A DNA stretch of 64,000 nucleotides from positions 149,719 through 213,718 of the forward strand of contig JAAHFX010000014.1 of assembly GCA_010672785.1 (NCBI GenBank). The letters run 5' to 3'. The translations under genes and the position numbers were made by a program. Positions 53,451 through 62,655 of the stretch are shown piece after piece. A model generated the notes under the pieces. It was given only the letters and a program-made list of their open reading frames with translations, did no database searches and was not told where the DNA came from. The stretch comes from Sphaerospermopsis sp. SIO1G1 (GTDB taxonomy: Bacteria; Cyanobacteriota; Cyanobacteriia; Cyanobacteriales; Nostocaceae). Within the stretch, counting starts at the first letter, position 1. Every line of letters starts with the position of its first letter.

Positions 53451-55700
53451 CTAAAGATTATCCTCTGTAGAAACAGAAGATTCTTCCCTAATTTTTACGG
53501 GGGTAGAAGATTCTTCCCTAATTTTTACGGGGTTAGAAGTTTCTTCTCTAATTTCTATGGGGCTAGAAGATTCTTGCCTGATTTGTATGGGGGTAAAGGA
53601 TGGAGTGGGTAGTAGTAAGTCAGGGATTGGCGTTGGAGTTGGCGTTGGAGTTGGCGTTGGAGTCGGAGTTGGTGTATATCTGACTGGAGGTGGTGCGGGA
53701 GGCATTAAAAATCTTTTCCACGTTCTAATTTGTTCTTGAGCTTCTCTATAGGTAGAACTACTACGGGGGACTAATCTAGCTGTTCTAATGCCTTTAGAAA
53801 TATTAGATTGACTCTGTGAACGTGCTATTCGTAGTATTTGCCGACTCCATTGATCAATAGCTACATTGACATCCATACGCAGGATATTACGCTTAGAGAC
53901 TCGGTCAGCAATCCGAATTGCTTGTGCTAAAGCTTCTGGTGTGCCTGTAATAGCAATATCTCTTGCTCTTCTCCAGTTTTCCTTAGAGCGAATTTGTTCT
54001 TGCCAATAATCAATATCTGCTTGTGCTTCATTAGCCAATGATCTGTTAGAGTTGGCTAGTCTTTTAGCTTTGCTAATAGCATTATTAAAATCTCCATTAG
54101 CAGCTGTCATTCTAGCTGCATCTAAGTAAGGTTGGTCTTGGATACGTTGAATTTGTGCTGTCCAGGATCTAATTTTCTTCTGTGCAGTCTGATATAATGC
54201 CCGACCATAGCGAATTTGACTAGCTTCGGCGATCGCTGATTGTAAAGAAATCATATCTCCTAGCATAGCCATTTGTTCAGCTCGATCTAGGTAGGGTTGA
54301 TCTTCAATTGATTCCACTTGAGAGCGCCAGCGTCTCATTTCTTTCTTCGCTTCTCGAGCGCGGGGATTATCATTGGGAATCATTTGGGCCTCGGAAATAG
54401 CCGCGTTTAAGTAATTAACTGTTCCCTGACTAGCTAGGTTTCTAGCTTTGTCTAAGCGATAAGCATCTTCTATTTCTATTTGCCAACTGCTAATGAGTTC
54501 TTGAGCTTCGTTGTATATTTCCCTGGAAGCGTCTATTTGTTGAGCTTGGGAAATAGCCACTTCTAAACCTGTAACTGTACCTACCCAAGCGCTGCGTTTA
54601 GCTTCACTTAAAACAATAAAATCATCTATTTCTGATTGTAATGATGGAATTGAGGGGATTTGCCTAGCTATCTCTAAAGCTCGATCTGCATCTCGTCTTT
54701 CCATTCTCGCTGCTGCTAATGCCAAGATTTTGCGCCCAAATTCTGGGACTAATTCTTGGGCTTTTAGATACATATAGCTGTCAGACTTAATAGATTTGGC
54801 TAATTTGATAGCGTTGAGTAAATTCTTAACAGAGCGTCTTCTAGCTAATCTTTCTGCCCGATCCAGTTTATTTCCATCTTCTCTGGAGGTGATGATGATA
54901 TTATTAAGTTCATCGTATTTTGTCGTTGACCAATATTTATTATTGACCCGCAACAGTTTAGCTGACATCATAAAGGCAGATTGCCAATGTCGTTCTTGTA
55001 GCTCTACTTCGGTTTTTCGATAAATTTCCTCTGCTTTTGACCAAGTAGATTGCCATTTACTCACTTGTTCTTCAACAATGCTCCTAACTTCTAAGTCTTC
55101 AGGAACTTGTCTAGCTGTGGCGATCGCTTCTTCTATGTTCCCAGATTGAAAGCTCTTATCAGCTAACTTGAGGATATCTTTTGACCATTCTGCCAAGAAA
55201 TTATCAATTTCTCCTCTGAGTGGATGATTTTTGGGTAATTCTTGAACCAGGGCGATCGCTTGTAGTAAATCACTAACATTCTGCTTAGAAGCTGCCAAGG
55301 AAGCACAATGTAACCTAACTGAAGCACTAGCTAAAGGCCAGAATATTTTAGGACAGTTAGGAGCAGATGGTAATTTGAGCAGCATGGACATGGATACAAG
55401 TCCAATGCTACTGGGAACGATGGTCAACACTATTGACCATAAAACCCAACTTTTCATCCATCGAGGTAGCTTACCAACCATATTGTTGATATTGAATTTA
55501 GCCTCTGGGGGATGATCTGTTGGTAAGGCTTGCGAATTTTTATCTTGTTGTTGAGTCACTGACTTTAATTGATAACCAGTAGCTGGGACACCAGACGATT
55601 TAGTTGTCCCGACTTCTGGAGTTCGGGATACTTGTGTATTTTGATCCGGCTTTCTAGCTCTGGTTGGAGACAAGTTGTTTGAAATATCCCGTTCTGTCAT
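53451..55700 (-). CDS. Large repeat protein with one membrane segment (unknown function)
   Basis: A 749-residue protein. A disordered N-terminus (1-80) precedes one transmembrane helix (about 85-108). About ten diverged tandem units of roughly 60 residues follow (about 120-640), with the pattern AI..A..I......A...I..W...I. Then come a Pro-Thr track (TPTPTPTP...) and four copies of a 12-residue repeat with (I/V)(E/K)IREE(S/T). Helical hairpin arrays like this are probably scaffolds in the periplasm or cytoplasm. The ATG at 55700 is chosen over a TTG 12 bp upstream. I do not recognise the family. Confidence 0.8.
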   Translation of the reverse strand: MTERDISNNLSPTRARKPDQNTQVSRTPEVGTTKSSGVPATGYQLKSVTQQQDKNSQALPTDHPPEAKFNINNMVGKLPRWMKSWVLWSIVLTIVPSSIGLVSMSMLLKLPSAPNCPKIFWPLASASVRLHCASLAASKQNVSDLLQAIALVQELPKNHPLRGEIDNFLAEWSKDILKLADKSFQSGNIEEAIATARQVPEDLEVRSIVEEQVSKWQSTWSKAEEIYRKTEVELQERHWQSAFMMSAKLLRVNNKYWSTTKYDELNNIIITSREDGNKLDRAERLARRRSVKNLLNAIKLAKSIKSDSYMYLKAQELVPEFGRKILALAAARMERRDADRALEIARQIPSIPSLQSEIDDFIVLSEAKRSAWVGTVTGLEVAISQAQQIDASREIYNEAQELISSWQIEIEDAYRLDKARNLASQGTVNYLNAAISEAQMIPNDNPRAREAKKEMRRWRSQVESIEDQPYLDRAEQMAMLGDMISLQSAIAEASQIRYGRALYQTAQKKIRSWTAQIQRIQDQPYLDAARMTAANGDFNNAISKAKRLANSNRSLANEAQADIDYWQEQIRSKENWRRARDIAITGTPEALAQAIRIADRVSKRNILRMDVNVAIDQWSRQILRIARSQSQSNISKGIRTARLVPRSSSTYREAQEQIRTWKRFLMPPAPPPVRYTPTPTPTPTPTPTPTPIPDLLLPTPSFTPIQIRQESSSPIEIREETSNPVKIREESSTPVKIREESSVSTEDNL

Positions 55701-55856
55701 CTCACACACCAAAGTAGTTAAATAGGAATTTAGTTTAAACTGAGAATTCCATTTTGGCCATACTAACGTGCTTTTTGGTCATTAAAAAGCTATTTTTTTC
55801 ATAATCTATGCCCACAGATATAATTGGCAACTAGGATAATTTGTATGTTTCTATGC

Positions 55857-56762
55857 TTAAATGGGAGATGATGCTTCTGTCCGTAAGTCAACAATTAGTT
55901 GGTTCAGGTGATCGCTGTCAACTTGGTAGATGTTGCCACAAAAATCACAAGTTGCTTCTGCACCATCATCTTTGATAATCATATCTTGTAGTTCCTCTTC
56001 ACCCAGTATTTTCAAAGCATCCAAAACTTTTTCCAAGGAGCAACCACAATGAAATCGCAACATTTGTGTTTCTGGGAAAATATTTAAACTCATGTCTCCT
56101 AAAATACCAGTAAAAATCTCTGGTAGACTTTTTCCAGCTTGTAATAACGGTGTGAACCCTGATAAAGCAGAAACCCGCGATTCCAATGTAGCGACTAGGG
56201 CTTCATCTCTGGCTGCTTTTGGCAACACTTGTATAAGTATACCTCCAGCCGCCGTAACTCCTTCTGCTCCTACAAATACACCCAATACTAAAGCTGAGGG
56301 TGTTTGCTCTGAACTGACCAGATAATGAGCTACATCATCACCTATTTCTCCAGAAACTAATTGTACTGTACTAGAGTAAGGATATCCATAACCAACATCT
56401 CTGACAACGTAGAGGTAACCGTTACCAACAGCACCACCGACATCTAGTTTACCTTTGGTATTGGGTGGTAATTCTACGGATGGATTTTGTACATAACCCC
56501 TCACTGTACCATCCAAACCAGCATCCACTAAAATACCACCCAGAGGCCCGTCTCCCTTGACTCGCACATTCACCCTAGAACCAGTACGTTTCATGCTGGA
56601 AGCCATTAATAAACCAGCTGACATTGTTCTTCCTAATGCTGCTGTGGCTACATAGGAGAGTTTATGACGTTTCCGTGCTTCTTCGGTTAATCTTGTGGTA
56701 ATTACTCCCACTGCTCTAATTCCCCCATCAGCGGCGGTGGCTCTAATTAGTTGATCTGCCAT
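55857..56762 (-). CDS. hslO: 33 kDa redox-regulated chaperonin Hsp33
   Basis: A 301-residue redox-activated holdase. Oxidation of its zinc-bound cysteines exposes client-binding surfaces. Recognised from DQLIRATAADGGIRAVGV at the start, RVNVRVKGDGPLGG and YVQNPSVELPP, and the C-terminal zinc site CGC...CDFC (ATCDFCGNIYQ). The ATG at 56762 (MADQLIR) is preferred because AAGG lies 6 bp before it; upstream in-frame codons extend it by eight residues. Full family length. Cytoplasmic. Confidence 0.97.
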   Translation of the reverse strand: MADQLIRATAADGGIRAVGVITTRLTEEARKRHKLSYVATAALGRTMSAGLLMASSMKRTGSRVNVRVKGDGPLGGILVDAGLDGTVRGYVQNPSVELPPNTKGKLDVGGAVGNGYLYVVRDVGYGYPYSSTVQLVSGEIGDDVAHYLVSSEQTPSALVLGVFVGAEGVTAAGGILIQVLPKAARDEALVATLESRVSALSGFTPLLQAGKSLPEIFTGILGDMSLNIFPETQMLRFHCGCSLEKVLDALKILGEEELQDMIIKDDGAEATCDFCGNIYQVDSDHLNQLIVDLRTEASSPI

Positions 56763-56860
56763 GAAAAACCTTACAATTCTTAACAAGATATCTTTTATAT
56801 TGTACTGGGTGTAGGGAATAGGAAAAAAGTCAACTGATAACTGATAACCAATAACTGACT

Positions 56861-57271
56861 ATGTTAGGTACTTTTCAACAAAGCCAAATTAGAATTGAAG
56901 TTGCAGCATCTGCTGAAGCTATCCACAATAGTTTATTAATTCCTTCTCAATTGCAAAAGTGGTTGGTTGGACAAAGTTTTTCTCTGGGAATGCCTGAGAA
57001 GTTAACATCGGGATTAGATTTTACTACTTATACAGGTTTTGTTCCTATTCATCACCATGTGGATGTGGCTAGAAATAATTGTTTACGGTTAATTCTCAGT
57101 GGTGGTATTGATGGTTTTCATGAGTGGTATTGGGGAGAAGGTTGGGTACAGTCTCGTTTGGAAGGGATTTCTATGTTACCTCTAAATTTGGGACAGACTG
57201 CTAGTTTGTTGAGTTTACGGGAATTTTTGAAGGGCAATTCTCGCCCAGAGGTACAAAGTCGCAGAAAGTAA
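56861..57271 (+). CDS. SRPBCC-like conserved protein
   Basis: A 136-residue protein. The start (QQSQIRIEVAASAEAIHNSLL) and WGEGWVQSRLEGISMLPLN look like a START/SRPBCC-type ligand-binding or cyclase fold, a single beta-rich domain. Related proteins occur widely in cyanobacteria with unknown function. It is divergent from hslO by 99 bp. The fold assignment is inferred from residue pattern only. Confidence 0.65.
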   Translation: MLGTFQQSQIRIEVAASAEAIHNSLLIPSQLQKWLVGQSFSLGMPEKLTSGLDFTTYTGFVPIHHHVDVARNNCLRLILSGGIDGFHEWYWGEGWVQSRLEGISMLPLNLGQTASLLSLREFLKGNSRPEVQSRRK

Positions 57272-57478
57272 AAGTTTGTTGTTGGAGTGTGTTCAAGGAG
57301 CGAAGGTTTTTTGAATGCACTCTTTTATTTATAGGAATTATCCATAGCCTATAGTGTTCCGATTTGATTTATCAATTTTTCGTGTAGTCAGGGAACAGGA
57401 AACAAGGAATAGGGAAGAAGAATTTACGTATATACTGAGTTCTGTTCAAAATTCAAATAGGAGTCCTATATTATATTC

Positions 57479-57569
57479 AGGACTTACGCAAAATATACTT
57501 CAAATACCGTCATTGCGACGAAAGGAAGCAATCTCAAACTCCGATGTTTCATTAAAATGCGTAAGTCCT
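57479..57569. mobile_element. MITE-like element, family A copy 8
   Basis: Near-perfect ends AGGACTTACGCAAAA and TGCGTAAGTCCT. The core (CGTCATTGCGACGAAAGG) differs from copies 3-5, so ends are better conserved than interior. Confidence 0.7.
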
Positions 57570-57721
57570 GATATTTAATACCTCCAAATTAGTATTACTA
57601 AAACTACTACAGCACTTTCCGTGTCATGAATTACACTGTTGGCGGGCTGTCCGGCCCACCGCACAAGAGTTTCATGACTATGATTTGTACCTCATAGCAA
57701 CGAAATCTGCTGTAACTATAT

Positions 57722-57752
57722 AAAACAGTAAGGGTACGAAATATCGCACCCC
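57722..57752 (-). terminator. Probable pgk terminator
   Basis: On the minus strand GGGTGCGA pairs with TCGTACCC (one G-U), followed by TTACTGTTTTA. It lies 38 bp after the pgk stop. The T-run is interrupted, so confidence is moderate. Confidence 0.6.
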
Positions 57753-57789
57753 TACTCAAATGGTAAATTAGTGATCAGAATTTACTAGC

Positions 57790-58992
57790 TTATGCTTCAT
57801 CTAAAGCTGCAATACCAGGTAAAACCTTACCTTCCAACAACTCTAAACTAGCACCACCACCAGTAGAAATATGGCTCATTTTCTCAGCTAAACCAACCTT
57901 TTCAACTGCTGCTACAGAGTCACCACCACCGATAATGGTTGTTGTGCCGGTTTGACTAATTTCTGCTAAAGTACGGGCGATCGCCTCAGTACCTACAGCA
58001 AATTTATCAAACTCAAACACACCCATAGGGCCATTCCAGATTACAGTTTTACAGTCAGCTAAAGCTTCTTGGAAAACCTTAACAGAGTCAGGTCCGATAT
58101 CTAAACCCATACCATCAGCAGGGATATTCTCAATGCTGACAGTGGTAGCATTAGCATCTTTATCAAACTTATCTGCGGAAACAATATCAGTAGGTAAAAG
58201 GAATGTTACACCTTTTTCTTTAGCCTTAGCTTCTAAAGATTTAGCCAACTCTAATTTGTCATCTTCTACCAAAGACTTACCAACACTCAAACCACGTGCT
58301 TTGTAGAAGGTGAAAATCATTCCCCCACCAATGATTAATTTGTCGCACTTCTCTAATAAGGTTTCAATCACACCAATTTTGCTGGAAACCTTAGAACCAC
58401 CAATGATAGCAGCCAAAGGACGTTTGGGTTCTTCAATTGCACCTTGTAAATATTGCAATTCCTTCTCAACCAAGTAACCAGCTACGGAAGGGCTTAAATA
58501 TTTAGTAACACCTTCAGTAGAAGCATGGGCGCGGTGTGCAGTACCAAACGCATCATTGACATAAAAATCAGCATTAGCTGCTAATTTTTCAGCAAATTGT
58601 GGATCGTTCTCTTCTTCTCCTGGATAGAAGCGGACGTTTTCTAGCAATAGCACCTGGCCATTTTGTAAAGCTGCTACCTTAGTAGCAACATCATCACCAA
58701 TACAGTCATCAGTTTTGACAACTTCTTGTCCTAACAATTCAGAAAGGCGTTTAGCAACAGGAGTTAAACGGAACTCATCTTTAACTTTTCCTTTGGGACG
58801 GCCAAAATGACTTGCTAAAATGACCTTAGCTCCCTTCTGCGTCAAATCTTGGATAGTTGGTAAAGCAGCCCGAATGCGAGTGTCATCAGTAATTTTGCCT
58901 TCATCCATAGGCACATTAAAGTCAACTCTTACTAAGGCACGTTTGCCAGCAATATCAGCCGCAGATAAACTTGCTAAACTTTTTTTAGACAC
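57790..58992 (-). CDS. pgk: Phosphoglycerate kinase
   Basis: A 400-residue phosphoglycerate kinase of glycolysis and the Calvin cycle. Recognised from RALVRVDFNVPMDEG, the nucleotide/substrate loops ILASHFGRPKG and LENVRFYPGEE, GGSKVSSKIGV, and C-terminal IIGGGDSVAAVEKVG and HISTGGGASLELLEG. The start is GTG at 58992 with AGGAGGG 8 bp upstream, a strong ribosome-binding site. Cytoplasmic. It is divergent from the universal stress protein gene by 89 bp. Confidence 0.98.
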   Translation of the reverse strand: MSKKSLASLSAADIAGKRALVRVDFNVPMDEGKITDDTRIRAALPTIQDLTQKGAKVILASHFGRPKGKVKDEFRLTPVAKRLSELLGQEVVKTDDCIGDDVATKVAALQNGQVLLLENVRFYPGEEENDPQFAEKLAANADFYVNDAFGTAHRAHASTEGVTKYLSPSVAGYLVEKELQYLQGAIEEPKRPLAAIIGGSKVSSKIGVIETLLEKCDKLIIGGGMIFTFYKARGLSVGKSLVEDDKLELAKSLEAKAKEKGVTFLLPTDIVSADKFDKDANATTVSIENIPADGMGLDIGPDSVKVFQEALADCKTVIWNGPMGVFEFDKFAVGTEAIARTLAEISQTGTTTIIGGGDSVAAVEKVGLAEKMSHISTGGGASLELLEGKVLPGIAALDEA

Positions 58993-59081
58993 AACTAAAC
59001 CCTCCTGATTATCTTTTTGTTATTGTTTTCAAAATATCACCATCAAGATTTTACCGGAGTACGGGGTGTCCAGGAGAGATT

Positions 59082-59489
59082 ATGTTTAAAACAGTTCTAT
59101 TTCCAATTGATCAAAGTCGTGAAGCACGGGAAGCTGCTGACCTAGTTTCCAAAGTCGTGCAACAGTTCAACAGTCGTTTAGTGTTACTTTCTGTAGTTGA
59201 AGAAGCAGCTTCAGAGGAGGCTACGGAAACTCCGATGATGTCTCCTGATGCAGTCGCTAAACTTCTGGAAAATGCCCAAAGCTTATTTTCTGAGCAAGGG
59301 ATCACTACTGAAATTATAGAAAAACCGGGTCAACCTGCTTTTACTATTTGTGATGTAGCTGATGAAATTGGGGCGGAGTTAATTATTATGGGTTGTCGCG
59401 GACTAGGTTTAACTGATGAAGGTGTCAACGATAGTGTGACAAATCGAGTTATTAATCTTTCACCTTGTCCAGTATTGGTTGTTCCATAA
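59082..59489 (+). CDS. Universal stress protein
   Basis: A 135-residue UspA-family protein. The fold begins FKTVLFPIDQSREAREA, and the C-terminal nucleotide-binding motif is seen as IIMGCRGLGLTDEGVNDSVTN, ending in SPCPVLVV. The family Gly before Ser/Thr in the ATP motif is Asp here (VNDSV), so ATP binding is uncertain. AGGAGAG precedes the ATG. A small cytoplasmic stress protein, role not fixed. Confidence 0.93.
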   Translation: MFKTVLFPIDQSREAREAADLVSKVVQQFNSRLVLLSVVEEAASEEATETPMMSPDAVAKLLENAQSLFSEQGITTEIIEKPGQPAFTICDVADEIGAELIIMGCRGLGLTDEGVNDSVTNRVINLSPCPVLVVP

Positions 59490-59574
59490 TTGGGGATTGG
59501 GGATTGGTGAATGGGGAATGGGGAATGGAGAGGGGGTGATTGGTGACTAGTGACTGGTGACTGGGTAGTAATAC

Positions 59575-59660
59575 ATTCTCCCCCTCACCCCCTCATCCAC
59601 TCACCCCCTCATCCACTCATCCCCTCTCCCACTCACCCCCTCATCCACTCACCCCATCTC
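59575..59660. repeat. STRR-like CCCCTCA(C/T) array
   Basis: Degenerate CACCCCCTCATCCACT-type units at period 7-8 between the Usp and ictB genes (convergent), preceded at 59496-59530 by GATTGGG/GAATGGG heptamers. It reaches the ictB stop codon (59665). Confidence 0.8.
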
Positions 59661-59664
59661 ATAA

Positions 59665-61050
59665 CTAAGCCGCTTTATTGATAGGTTTCCAATAACTAGC
59701 AACTAAAGCTACCATCAACCACCAAAGAGTATTGATAGCTGGACGATACCAAACTGTATCTACTAAACCATGTGCCAACATTCCTAGTAGTGCAGCGATC
59801 GCTCCGATAATCCATAATCCTTCTGGATTTCTGAGTTCCCTCAACCGTTGCATTTGCACAAATGCAGTGTTAAAGGTGACTAATATCAACCATAAGAAAC
59901 AGCCTAAACCCACAAAGCCCATTTCTACAGCAACTTCTAAGAAAATGGAATAGGCACTTAAAGCTGTATATTTTGGTTGTTGATAAAGGGGATAAATCTG
60001 ATTAAAAGAATTATGTCCAGGTCCAATACCAATAATTGGGCGATCGCCAATCATCTTAAACACTGCATCCCAAACATTACGACGGAAATTATTACTACTA
60101 TCCTGACGATCTGCAAAAATACTCATCACCCGCAGACGTACAGGTTCAACAAAAACTATCGCCAGTAGTAAGACACCAATTAAACTAACTGCCATAATTA
60201 CCAGTGACCAAGTACGCCAAAATGGAGGAAAGTCTACACTCAACCAATAAACTAGCAATATTGCCGCTGCCAAAAGTGCTGCAACTAAACCTATCCATCC
60301 GCCACGACTAAAAGTCAGTACCAAACAAACAGTATTTACCACAAACATTGTTGTAGCTAAAGCTTTCTTCATCCATCCTTGCCAAGCAAAAATAGCTACT
60401 GCACTTAAAGCCACAGCAGTGATTAAATATCCTGCGAGTAAATTAGGATTACCCAAATAACTGTAAACTCTTGTAGTTTTTGCTAGGGGAGATTCTGGAT
60501 CAACCCAAGTCGCCAAAGCTTTAGCCCCAAAAAACCATTGTCTAATCCCATACACACCAACAACTAGACATACGTGTAAATAAACAGTGATGATCCAAGA
60601 GCGAAGCCGAGAAAACCTCAGCAATCTAGCACAAACAAAGAAAAGTAATATGTACAGTGATAATACTGCTAAGTCTTTCAAAGCCGCGGATTTTACTGGT
60701 GATAAGGCTGTTGCCGCCGCTGCTACTAGCCAGTATAGTAATACCAAAAAATGAATAGGAGTTACAAAAGGTATATTCGTCGCAGCGGTATCATCACACA
60801 AAGTTAGTAACATCCAAAAGCCGATAGCAGCTACCAGCAATACCAACATTAAGCTACTGGTAGAGAAAGGAGCAAAACCATATACCAGACTCAACAAACC
60901 AGCCGCTATAGTATCTCCCCACTGCATTAAAATGCTTCCCCGTCGCCAAGGTCGGAAAATTCCTACTGTAAATTTATGTAGATAGCTACCTTCGAGATAT
61001 TCTTTCAGTGGTAAAGAAGATAAAGTTAATTTTTCCCAAACTAAGTTCAT
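59665..61050 (-). CDS. ictB: IctB-type O-antigen ligase-like transporter
   Basis: A 461-residue polytopic membrane protein with about ten to twelve transmembrane helices and one long extracytoplasmic loop (about 290-360). The family signature is GIGPGHNSFNQIYPLY and the sequence begins MNLVWEKLTLSSLPLKEYLEGS. IctB was described as a bicarbonate-accumulation protein in cyanobacteria; its fold is that of the WaaL/O-antigen ligase family, so direct transport is uncertain. Inner membrane. Standard length. Confidence 0.93.
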   Translation of the reverse strand: MNLVWEKLTLSSLPLKEYLEGSYLHKFTVGIFRPWRRGSILMQWGDTIAAGLLSLVYGFAPFSTSSLMLVLLVAAIGFWMLLTLCDDTAATNIPFVTPIHFLVLLYWLVAAAATALSPVKSAALKDLAVLSLYILLFFVCARLLRFSRLRSWIITVYLHVCLVVGVYGIRQWFFGAKALATWVDPESPLAKTTRVYSYLGNPNLLAGYLITAVALSAVAIFAWQGWMKKALATTMFVVNTVCLVLTFSRGGWIGLVAALLAAAILLVYWLSVDFPPFWRTWSLVIMAVSLIGVLLLAIVFVEPVRLRVMSIFADRQDSSNNFRRNVWDAVFKMIGDRPIIGIGPGHNSFNQIYPLYQQPKYTALSAYSIFLEVAVEMGFVGLGCFLWLILVTFNTAFVQMQRLRELRNPEGLWIIGAIAALLGMLAHGLVDTVWYRPAINTLWWLMVALVASYWKPINKAA

Positions 61051-61132
61051 ACAAAATTTTGTTATCTATTACCTAAATATTGCTTTTGATCAAATCAATA
61101 ACAAGATGATATCTAAAATTAACAGTGAGGGT

Positions 61133-61262
61133 TGGTGATTGGTGACTGGTGACTGGTAACTGGTGATTGGTGATTGGGTAAATTTCTTAATTACGTAAGC
61201 GAAGCTCCTCTGAAAGAGGCATTACGAATTACGAATTACGAATTACGAATTACGAATTATTG
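61133..61262. repeat. STRR arrays between ictB and ilvH
   Basis: GGTGATT/GGTGACT heptamers (61133-61180) and an ACGAATT heptamer array of about five copies (61224-61259), with GCGTAATT-like sequence between. No gene in this interval. Confidence 0.85.
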
Positions 61263-61327
61263 AAGATAACTGACAACTGAAATAACCAGCTTGAACAAAT
61301 ATGATTAATTTACTAGCCAACGAGATA

Positions 61328-61846
61328 TTAAACCTTTGTTTGCAAAGATTTTAGTAACTCCGTATTAACACCAGATTCACGAGGTAACGAAACCTTACCT
61401 GTTCGAGCAATTTCTCTCAAGCCAAATTTTTGTAGCACTTGTACAATTGCCACCATTTTACCGGGATCACCAACAACCTCCAAAGTGACAGAATCTTCCG
61501 CGACATCTACAATACGACAGCGGAAAATCTGAGAAATTTCAATTACTTCTGAACGGTTGCTACTGGTAGCATTTACCTTCAAAAGCATCAATTCCCTTTC
61601 GACACAAGGAACTTCAGTAATGTCCTGTACTTTCAGAACATTGACTAACTTGTATAGTTGTTTGGTGAGTTGTTCAATCACTCGATCATCACCTGGTACA
61701 ACCATCGTAATTCGAGTAACTCCTCCCTGTTCAGCAGGTCCAACAGCAAGGCTTTCAATATTAAAACCACGACGGGCAAATAAACTAGAAATGCGGGACA
61801 AAACTCCCGCTTCATCTTCAACAAGAACAGATAGAGTATGTTTCAT
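61328..61846 (-). CDS. ilvH: Acetolactate synthase small subunit
   Basis: A 172-residue regulatory subunit of acetohydroxyacid synthase (branched-chain amino acids). The N-terminal ACT domain begins HTLSVLVEDEAGVLSRISSLFARRGFNIESL, with GVTRITMVVPGD; the second half has LMLLKVNA and EVVGDPGKM. It confers valine feedback. The ATG at 61846 (MKHTLSV) is chosen over a GTG 12 bp upstream. The large subunit is not adjacent. Cytoplasmic. Confidence 0.96.
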   Translation of the reverse strand: MKHTLSVLVEDEAGVLSRISSLFARRGFNIESLAVGPAEQGGVTRITMVVPGDDRVIEQLTKQLYKLVNVLKVQDITEVPCVERELMLLKVNATSSNRSEVIEISQIFRCRIVDVAEDSVTLEVVGDPGKMVAIVQVLQKFGLREIARTGKVSLPRESGVNTELLKSLQTKV

Positions 61847-62057
61847 CTTCGCCAACACAGGGGGAGCATAATTTAAAGCAGGCTAGAACAATTAAAACAG
61901 TTGCCTACACTGGATTTGTTACCAGATTTTATTTTTGGTCTGAGTCTCCATTTTACCCTGAATGGTTGCCTAATATCTTGCAAACAACAGATGTGGCTTG
62001 TTCTTTTGGCATATATACTTGTACTCTGTAGATATTTATTTAGGGAATAAATTTCTT

Positions 62058-62408
62058 ATGGCTTGGTTACAAAGACTATTTGGATTAGAAAAACCAGAAA
62101 ATGCGGAGGTTAATCCTACTCCTCAACCAATATCTGACGCAGAGGCCACAGCCGAGGATATACCTCCAGAGCGATTAGGATTAAATGGTGAATATGATCA
62201 AAGTGGTTTAGCTAAACGGGTAGCTTTGGCTTTTGATGAAGATCCAGAATTAACAGATTTCGATCGTCTATGGGTAGCCCAGTTAGGTACGACTGTGGTT
62301 TTGAAAGGAGAAGTACCTGACCAGGAAATTCTTGATAAAATGGTGGCTGCGGCTAGTTCTGTGAATGGCACTACAGATGTAAATACTGAAGAAGTTTCTG
62401 TTGGGTGA
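62058..62408 (+). CDS. BON-like domain protein
   Basis: A 116-residue protein starting MAWLQRLFGLEKPE, a Pro/acidic linker, then a C-terminal domain (about 50-116) with AFDEDPELTDFDRLWVAQLGTTVVLKGEVPDQEILDKMVAAA like BON domains (membrane- or substrate-associated). The longer frame starts at 61998, but ATG 62058 is the natural start. Function unknown; homologues are common in cyanobacteria. Followed by a strong terminator inside a mobile-like element. Confidence 0.85.
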   Translation: MAWLQRLFGLEKPENAEVNPTPQPISDAEATAEDIPPERLGLNGEYDQSGLAKRVALAFDEDPELTDFDRLWVAQLGTTVVLKGEVPDQEILDKMVAAASSVNGTTDVNTEEVSVG

Positions 62409-62441
62409 TTGGTGAGTGGTGATTGGTGATTGGTGATTGGG
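62406..62441. repeat. STRR: GATTGGT heptamers
   Basis: Five copies of GATTGGT/GAGTGGT overlapping the stop codon of the BON-like gene, just before the inverted-repeat element at 62451. Confidence 0.85.
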
Positions 62442-62450
62442 AATCTTAAC

Positions 62451-62610
62451 CCTCTTCTGTCACTCTCCGAAAAGTTTTATCATTTCTGAATTCTAGAGTT
62501 CTTATACAGTGGGCGATAGCGAAGTGCTGCTGCAAGCAGATCGCCCATTTTTTTCTAAATTTACATTCCACAAGATGACTATAGGAGAAACCGGAGAGTG
62601 ACAGAAGAGG
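62451..62610. mobile_element. 160-bp MITE-like element with perfect 19-bp inverted ends
   Basis: CCTCTTCTGTCACTCTCCG (62451-62469) is the exact reverse complement of CGGAGAGTGACAGAAGAGG (62592-62610). The inside holds a terminator hairpin and no gene. No target duplication is obvious. The ends are unrelated to families A and B. Confidence 0.75.
62511..62554 (+). terminator. Terminator after the BON-like gene
   Basis: GGGCGAT (62511-62517) pairs with ATCGCCC (62540-62546) with an inner GCTGCTTG-type stem possible, followed by A and seven T. It is inside the 160-bp inverted-repeat element. Confidence 0.8.
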
Positions 62611-62655
62611 TATATTCACCCCCTCACCCACTCTTCCACTCACCCCCTCACCCCC

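Larger units (their letters stand above)
57272..57789. other. Intergenic with MITE-like element and hairpins
   Basis: 518 bp without a gene. It contains the family A element 57479-57569, an inverted repeat GTCATGAA...TTCATGAC (57623-57678) enclosing a GGCGGGC/GCCCACC hairpin, and the probable pgk terminator (57722-57752). Confidence 0.6.
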
